From Bacteroidota bacterium (GTDB lineage Bacteria > Bacteroidota > Bacteroidia > Cytophagales > Cytophagaceae), in contig JAEYZG010000009.1 in NCBI GenBank assembly GCA_023428135.1, forward strand, positions 48,890-112,889: DNA of 64,000 bases, read 5' to 3'. A model generated the notes under the pieces. The model had not been told where the DNA came from and made no database searches. It saw nothing but the letters and a program-made list of their open reading frames with translations. Position 1 is the stretch's first letter, and the number at the start of each line of letters is the position of its first letter. Positions 60,127-64,000 of this stretch are shown in pieces. Made by a program: the position numbers and the translations under genes.

Positions 60127-60431
60127 ATTTTAAGTAAACCAGCTTATATTCCTCTTTGTTAAAGAGCGCTGTAATACTTTTTGAAGCAAAGAATTAATAC
60201 TTAACAGGGATTGTTATTTTATAAAGTAATTAATTATGAATAAAATAAAATACCATCTGTAGATTATGGTGCATTTTGATGATTAATAGGCGAGCTTGTG
60301 TCTTTTCTTTATGAGATGATCGTTTATTAATCAGATAAGAAAGAGAGTCAGCTTTTATAAGAATCTAAGATTGATAAGGATTTCAAATAAAAGGAAGTTT
60401 TAATAAATTATAATTTGTGAATTTTAAAGTT
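60127..60431. other. Intergenic region upstream of egtB
   Basis: A 305-base AT-rich region between divergent genes. It holds the 15-base inverted repeat CTCTTT-GTT-AAAGAG at 60152-60166, centred 33 bases before the egtB start; nothing coding recognised. Confidence 0.4.
60152..60166. promoter_or_regulatory. Inverted repeat before egtB
   Basis: CTCTTT-GTT-AAAGAG is a perfect inverted repeat with a 3-base spacer, 26 to 40 bases upstream of the egtB start codon. A candidate operator for the egtB-egtD operon. Confidence 0.45.
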
Positions 60432-60659
60432 ATGGCTGCAAATGTATGTGGTAAGGAAAAAACAGCACGATGGATTTTTGGAATTATATTATTTGTTGCA
60501 GGAATCATTGTTGCAGGTACTGCAGGATGGATAATGGGAATAGGAGGAGTGATATTGATATTAACAGCAATGTTCTCATATTGCCCTGTAAATGCTATGT
60601 TTCACAGAAACACTTGTGTGGTGCGGAGTCCTGGAAACAGGGATATTAGTGATATATAA
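60432..60659 (+). CDS. DUF2892-like small membrane protein
   Basis: Membrane protein of about 75 residues from the ATG at 60432 (GTG at 60417 is in frame). Pattern NVCGKEKTARWIFGIILFVAGIIVAGTAGWIMGIGGVILILTAMFSYCPVNAMF with two helices and a CP motif matches DUF2892/YgaP-type transmembrane domains. Function unknown; similar domains occur beside rhodanese or oxidoreductases. Convergent with the lipoprotein gene; shared terminator follows. Confidence 0.8.
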   Translation: MAANVCGKEKTARWIFGIILFVAGIIVAGTAGWIMGIGGVILILTAMFSYCPVNAMFHRNTCVVRSPGNRDISDI

Positions 60660-60690
60660 AAAAGAAGTGGTTATTCACCACTTCTTTTTT
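60658..60690. terminator. Bidirectional terminator
   Basis: AAAAAAGAAGTGG (60658-60670) pairs with CCACTTCTTTTTT (60678-60690) across a 7-base loop. It covers the stop of the minus-strand gene. Confidence 0.88.
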
Positions 60691-61255
60691 TAGTTTTTGA
60701 TACTTTTGAAGTATTTTTTACAAGTTTAGCATCTCTAGGTGCCGGTGCGGATGTTGCACGGGCAATAGGGATCTCAAATTCCAGAGTGGTTAGTAAAACC
60801 TGCTCTATAGGTTTTTGAGGAAGGCCTTCAATTCTACTTATTTCTTTTCCATCCTGTTCGATGATATAAGTAGGTATCTGAGCAATCTGATAATTTTTTT
60901 CAAACTCTTCAGGGCTTTTTAAATTTCCATCTACCAGATAAATTTGTATCTGGTCTTCTGTAAACCCTGCCATATCCGCTGCTTTATATAATTTTGCCAA
61001 AGCCTCCTGAGTCTTATCCTGCCATATACCTCCGAAAAAAACTACTTTTATTCCAGCAGGTAACTGTTGAAGTGAAGCAATTTCATTTTCAAGAGGAATA
61101 TATCTATTGTAAACTTTCTGAAACCATCTTGAATCTTCCAGATAATAAACATCTACGGTACCAATCATTCTGTTTTCTGAAGCCCCCTGATTACTTACAC
61201 AAGATAAACACACGCTAATTAAACATAATAGTAAAATCTGTCTCAAACTTTTCAT
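60671..61255 (-). CDS. Thioredoxin-like fold lipoprotein without CxxC
   Basis: Lipoprotein of about 194 residues starting at the ATG at 61255 (a later in-frame ATG in a longer frame from 61276 is unlikely to be used). Lipobox CLSC. The domain has the thioredoxin-fold pattern VVFFGGIWQDKTQEALAKLYKAADMAGF and AQIPTYIIEQDGKEISRIEG with the cis-Pro in IPTY, but the usual CxxC after the W is absent, replaced by WQDK. It probably does not act as a disulphide oxidoreductase. Basic C-terminal tail. Related to thioredoxin-like envelope proteins of Bacteroidota. Confidence 0.78.
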   Translation of the reverse strand: MKSLRQILLLCLISVCLSCVSNQGASENRMIGTVDVYYLEDSRWFQKVYNRYIPLENEIASLQQLPAGIKVVFFGGIWQDKTQEALAKLYKAADMAGFTEDQIQIYLVDGNLKSPEEFEKNYQIAQIPTYIIEQDGKEISRIEGLPQKPIEQVLLTTLEFEIPIARATSAPAPRDAKLVKNTSKVSKTKKRSGE

Positions 61256-61317
61256 ACCAACAATTGAATAATGCACTTCTGATACAAGTGTAACAGCTGG
61301 ATTTGATGTCTTGTTAA

Positions 61318-61343
61318 TGAAAAAGCCGGCACTCAGTCCGGCT
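61318..61343 (-). terminator. Terminator after hypothetical gene
   Basis: On the minus strand AGCCGG (61338-61343 complement) pairs with CCGGCT (61324-61329 complement) across an 8-base loop, followed by TTTTC. Confidence 0.75.
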
Positions 61344-61370
61344 GTGGGTTTCAGAAGAAGTATGTTGAAG

Positions 61371-61790
61371 TTATCTGTTCTTTTCTATTATTTCATAATT
61401 ATAGGCGAAGGTGTCTAATTCTTCCTGATCAATGATATTGCCCGTTGTTATGATTTCCTGCTCTGTATCTAACAAATCAGGGAGACCGTCTGGCAAAATA
61501 AAATCTTCATAATTATTTCTCTCGTCCTGAAGAAAAAGGTGCGGTAAGTCTGGATATTCAGGGTCGTCAATAATGTCTATTAGATAGAAATGTCCTGTTC
61601 TGATTACTTCAAATGTAGTATCTCCTGATTTTTCTTTAACTCCTTCTGTCTGTATCAGATACTCATAATCTCCCGATACATTCCAGAAGAATTTTTCTTT
61701 TTTAATGACCGAATTGATCAGTAATAAAAGCCTTCCTTCTATGCTTTTAAGCAATTCAAAATTTCCCTGATTCAGCACTTTACCTCTCAT
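61371..61790 (-). CDS. Hypothetical protein
   Basis: Soluble acidic protein of 139 residues. It appears alpha/beta: VLNQGNFELLKSIEGRLLLLINSVIKKEKFFWNVSGDYEYLIQTEG and acidic loops DDPEYPDLPHLFLQDERNNYEDFILPDGLPDLLDTEQE. No family recognised. Monocistronic with its own terminator; divergent from the next small gene. Confidence 0.65.
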   Translation of the reverse strand: MRGKVLNQGNFELLKSIEGRLLLLINSVIKKEKFFWNVSGDYEYLIQTEGVKEKSGDTTFEVIRTGHFYLIDIIDDPEYPDLPHLFLQDERNNYEDFILPDGLPDLLDTEQEIITTGNIIDQEELDTFAYNYEIIEKNR

Positions 61791-61839
61791 AATATAGCCC
61801 TCCTGTTCTATTACTTCCTTAACAGAATAAAAAAAAATA

Positions 61840-61847
61840 TAGTTTTG
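61840..61847 (+). promoter_or_regulatory. Possible -7 promoter element
   Basis: TAGTTTTG matches TAnnTTTG and lies 26 bases before the small gene at 61873. No clear -33 TTG. Confidence 0.35.
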
Positions 61848-61872
61848 TATCTGTAATCATTCAGGAGCAATT

Positions 61873-62082
61873 ATGGCACTATCGTTTGAAAATATCAGAG
61901 TAGGGAAGAAGTACATTTTGAAAAATTATGGTGAAAAGGCATTATTCCAGGTTTTGGAGAAAACTGCTGATAATGATTTTTGGGTAAAAGACCTTCACAC
62001 CCTTGAAAGTTATATGATTTCCGATCTTATCAGATATGGGAAAGGTAAGGATTATGATTTTTATGAGCTTGAAAAGTATTAA
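61873..62082 (+). CDS. Small conserved hypothetical protein
   Basis: Soluble protein of 69 residues, LSFENIRVGKKYILKNYGEKALFQVLEKTADNDFWVKDLHTLESYMISDLIRYGKGKDYDFYELEKY, with a plausible SH3-like barrel appearance. It is preceded by AGGAG eight bases before the ATG. It resembles small proteins in Cytophagales of unknown function. Confidence 0.7.
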   Translation: MALSFENIRVGKKYILKNYGEKALFQVLEKTADNDFWVKDLHTLESYMISDLIRYGKGKDYDFYELEKY

Positions 62083-62196
62083 AAATCAGTTAATTTATTA
62101 ATAACTTAGTGAAGTATTGACAAGAACCTTAAGCTTCTCCCGTAATAAACAATCAATTATTTTATGAGGTTTAATAAATGAAGGGAGGAAGCTGTT

Positions 62197-62418
62197 ATGA
62201 GGAATTTAATCATCATTTTAGCAATGTCGGGATTGTTATCTTGTAAAGATTTTACAATTGCAGGAAGTGCAGATCACTTTGGTACTGGAACTATAAATGA
62301 ACCTGGTACAGCTGTGAATCCACAACCTGGGGTGGATCTCTATGAAGAAATTAACAGAGAAAATTATGAAAATGTCAATGCTGAAAATATTGTAGATTCA
62401 TTGCAACAGGGATCTTAA
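62197..62418 (+). CDS. Small lipoprotein
   Basis: Short predicted lipoprotein of 73 residues: signal MRNLIIILAMSGLLSC with lipobox LLSC (Cys16), then a small polar region rich in Asn/Glu (PGVDLYEEINRENYENVNAENIVDSLQQGS). A GGAGG sequence precedes the start. No function predicted. Confidence 0.65.
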   Translation: MRNLIIILAMSGLLSCKDFTIAGSADHFGTGTINEPGTAVNPQPGVDLYEEINRENYENVNAENIVDSLQQGS

Positions 62419-62479
62419 ATTTGAAAATTGCATGCTACGATTTTTTTACCTATAATTAAATCTATTCATTCAAAAAAAT

Positions 62480-63199
62480 ATGTCATTCAGATCTTTTATT
62501 GTTACAGTCATCGTGCTTGCTGTAACTGTTGTTTTTACCATGGCCTTTAAAATGAGGCATGAAAAGTATGCAGAGAAGCCAGAATTGATTTATGTAGGTG
62601 ATGCCATGTGTTCCTGGTGCTATGGATTTTCACCAGAAATCACTGCAACAAAAGAACACTTTAAAAATGAGCTTGAATTTAAACTTTTAAACGGTGGATT
62701 GAGGCCTTATACCAAGGAACCAATGGATGCAGAAATGAAGAAATTCTTGGGGAAGCACTGGAAAGAGGTTGCTAAGGTCAGCGGACAACCTTTTGCTTAT
62801 AATATTCTTGCTGATTCCAGCAGGTTTGTTTATGATACAGAACCGGCTGCGAGGGCAGTTGCAACAGTACGCAAATTAAAACCTGGTTCTGAATTTGATT
62901 TCTTTAAAAAAGTTCAGAATTCATTTTATGTCAAGAATAGAAATATGGCAGATATCAATACCTATTTGGAACTACTTCCGGATTTCAACATTGATAAGGA
63001 ATTATTTAAAGAAACCTTTAACTCTCAACAAATGAAACAGGCAATTGCAGAGGAATTTAAACAAGTTGAGGCACTTGGGGTGACTGGTTTCCCCGCAGTA
63101 TTATTAAAAGTGAATGGTCAATATTTAATGATCAGTAACGGATATTCCAAAAAAGGAGAGGTGATCAAAGAAATTGAAAAAGCTTTAGCAAAAAAATAA
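62480..63199 (+). CDS. DsbA family thiol oxidoreductase
   Basis: Membrane-anchored or exported DsbA-type protein of 239 residues. An N-terminal membrane helix (residues 3-23) is followed by the thioredoxin-fold active site MCSWCYGF (Cys44, Cys47). A FrnE/2-hydroxychromene isomerase-like layout follows, with cis-Pro motif VTGFPAVLLK near residue 204. It could introduce or isomerise disulphides in envelope proteins. Adjacent to a convergent M48-like protease; a terminator covers the stop codons of both. Confidence 0.87.
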   Translation: MSFRSFIVTVIVLAVTVVFTMAFKMRHEKYAEKPELIYVGDAMCSWCYGFSPEITATKEHFKNELEFKLLNGGLRPYTKEPMDAEMKKFLGKHWKEVAKVSGQPFAYNILADSSRFVYDTEPAARAVATVRKLKPGSEFDFFKKVQNSFYVKNRNMADINTYLELLPDFNIDKELFKETFNSQQMKQAIAEEFKQVEALGVTGFPAVLLKVNGQYLMISNGYSKKGEVIKEIEKALAKK

Positions 63200-63218
63200 G
63201 GGAGTTTTGCTCCCTTAT
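63196..63218. terminator. Bidirectional terminator covering two stop codons
   Basis: ATAAGGGAG (63196-63204) pairs with CTCCCTTAT (63210-63218) across a 5-base loop; A-rich and T-poor tails. The stem overlaps the stop codons of both the DsbA-like gene and the protease gene. Confidence 0.75.
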
Positions 63219-63847
63219 AATGTATCTTCATCAGATGTTGTCTCTTTGATCAATGCATTCAGTCCTTTCTGTTGCCAGTCGGCTTTATCCCAGCCTCTTT
63301 CAATAGCTTTGAGCCTTGACTTTTTTCCTGGGTGTGTAGGGAATTCTTGCTCTCTGCATAATTTGTTTACAGCTGCCTGCGCTTCTTTCAGGGATGCACC
63401 CATTTTTCTTAATATAAATCCTGAAAACTCATCGCATTCCAATTCGACCTTGTGATTGCTTCCTCCTCTTACCAATGTATGTCCGTTAAGATGATGTCCT
63501 ATTTCATGAGCAAGAATGCTGATGGCTGCCCAATTGGTATGTACAGAATTATTTATTGAAGAAATAAAACTAGGATTGTATAATATGTACCTTTTGTCTT
63601 TTTGAATAATAGCGGTAGCATTAGGTACATTCGCCTGTTTTATTTCAAAGTTCGCTTTTAATCCTATTACGTTAAGTATTGCTTTAATAACAGTTCTGGT
63701 ATCTTTATCTGAATTTATACCTGATTTAAAAATTGATTCTATATTGGTATTCTCGTCAGTATTTCCAGGTGTTTTTGCATATGAACTAAAGATTGCAGCA
63801 TTGCAAAATAGCAGTGTTATGAGAGCGAGACGGATTTTGTTTTTCAT
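63215..63847 (-). CDS. M48-like zinc metalloprotease
   Basis: Exported protein of 210 residues with a signal peptide (ends SYAK). Zinc motif HEIGHH at residues 114-119 (HExxH 114-118) with likely third ligand Glu135 in ELECDEFSG. C-terminal part (HPGKKSRLKAIERGWDKA) is like the M48 tail. It lacks a clear lipobox, unlike the M48 protein at 5114. A small, perhaps periplasmic, peptidase; substrate unknown. Confidence 0.85.
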   Translation of the reverse strand: MKNKIRLALITLLFCNAAIFSSYAKTPGNTDENTNIESIFKSGINSDKDTRTVIKAILNVIGLKANFEIKQANVPNATAIIQKDKRYILYNPSFISSINNSVHTNWAAISILAHEIGHHLNGHTLVRGGSNHKVELECDEFSGFILRKMGASLKEAQAAVNKLCREQEFPTHPGKKSRLKAIERGWDKADWQQKGLNALIKETTSDEDTL

Positions 63848-63898
63848 GTTTCTTAAACAAGATTCGAGGATGAAATCGTTCGGAAGATTTTCAGTTAT

Positions 63899-64000
63899 TT
63901 AGAATATTTGAATAATAAAACTTACTAATTTATATAATGAAAATAACAGTAATGCAAAAAGGCATATCAATGCAATCATAATTGTCAATACAATACCATT
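63899..64000 (-). CDS. C-terminal fragment of a membrane protein (truncated by window)
   Basis: From the right edge the minus strand encodes 33 residues (GIVLTIMIALICLFALLLFSLYKLVSFIIQIF) before a stop at 63899-63901, a clear hydrophobic segment. Short length and AT-rich context leave it uncertain. Confidence 0.4.
   Translation of the reverse strand, partial: NGIVLTIMIALICLFALLLFSLYKLVSFIIQIF

Overview
The window is a low-GC chromosomal segment from a Bacteroidota member, most likely order Cytophagales. Supporting signs are a type IX secretion component (porQ), cargo-like proteins with C-terminal sorting-type domains, a FecI-like sigma/FecR/TonB-dependent receptor locus, an OmpA/PD40 protein, DUF493, DUF4142 and DUF2157 proteins, many short SPII lipoproteins, and four histidine kinases without response regulators. 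No tRNA, rRNA, CRISPR array, insertion sequence or prophage was seen. The content is mostly ordinary chromosomal genes in short operons, often separated by clear hairpin terminators.

Layout. 1-8.2 kb: an mreB-like gene cut by the left edge, a 7TMR-DISM histidine kinase, a small acidic repeat protein, a lipoprotein overlapping a secreted trypsin-like protease, an M48 lipoprotein protease, a SIMPL protein and an ammonium transporter. 8.2-13.9 kb: a possible terpenoid pair (FAD-dependent desaturase-like enzyme plus a small membrane protein resembling Pyr4/PaxB terpene cyclases), a photolyase-related protein lacking expected Fe-S cysteines, and a soluble histidine kinase. 14-24.6 kb: two overlapping membrane-protein genes, DUF493, an MFS exporter, a deoxyribosyltransferase-like protein, a large Gly-rich surface protein, and a fabF-tetR pair with two matching palindromic operators. 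24.7-31 kb: ECF sigma factor, FecR anti-sigma factor, an STN-domain repeat protein and a TonB-dependent receptor that itself has no STN domain. 31-47.4 kb: AlbA_2 protein, a degenerate PLP-fold protein lacking its lysine, SRPBCC, S41 peptidase, a multi-PAS kinase, YceI, NUDIX, two glycosyltransferase-like proteins and the OmpA/PD40 protein. 47.6-55.1 kb: lon, porQ, hslU, a PAS kinase and an SDR. 55.2-60.1 kb: egtB-egtD and cysE-cysM, consistent with ergothioneine and cysteine synthesis. 60-64 kb: small membrane proteins and lipoproteins, a DsbA-like thiol protein, a second M48-like protease and the tail of a membrane-protein reading frame.

How the genes may work together. The clearest functional units are the envelope signalling locus (24773-30994), the thiol-metabolism block (55914-60126), the TetR/FabF lipid unit (22043-23952) and the protein quality-control/T9SS cluster (47616-52610). 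The best candidates for something undescribed are the signalling locus with its STN domain on a separate 13-repeat protein, the putative membrane terpene-cyclase pair, and the lysine-less MetY-like protein. All functional assignments rest on motif recognition by eye; no database search was possible.
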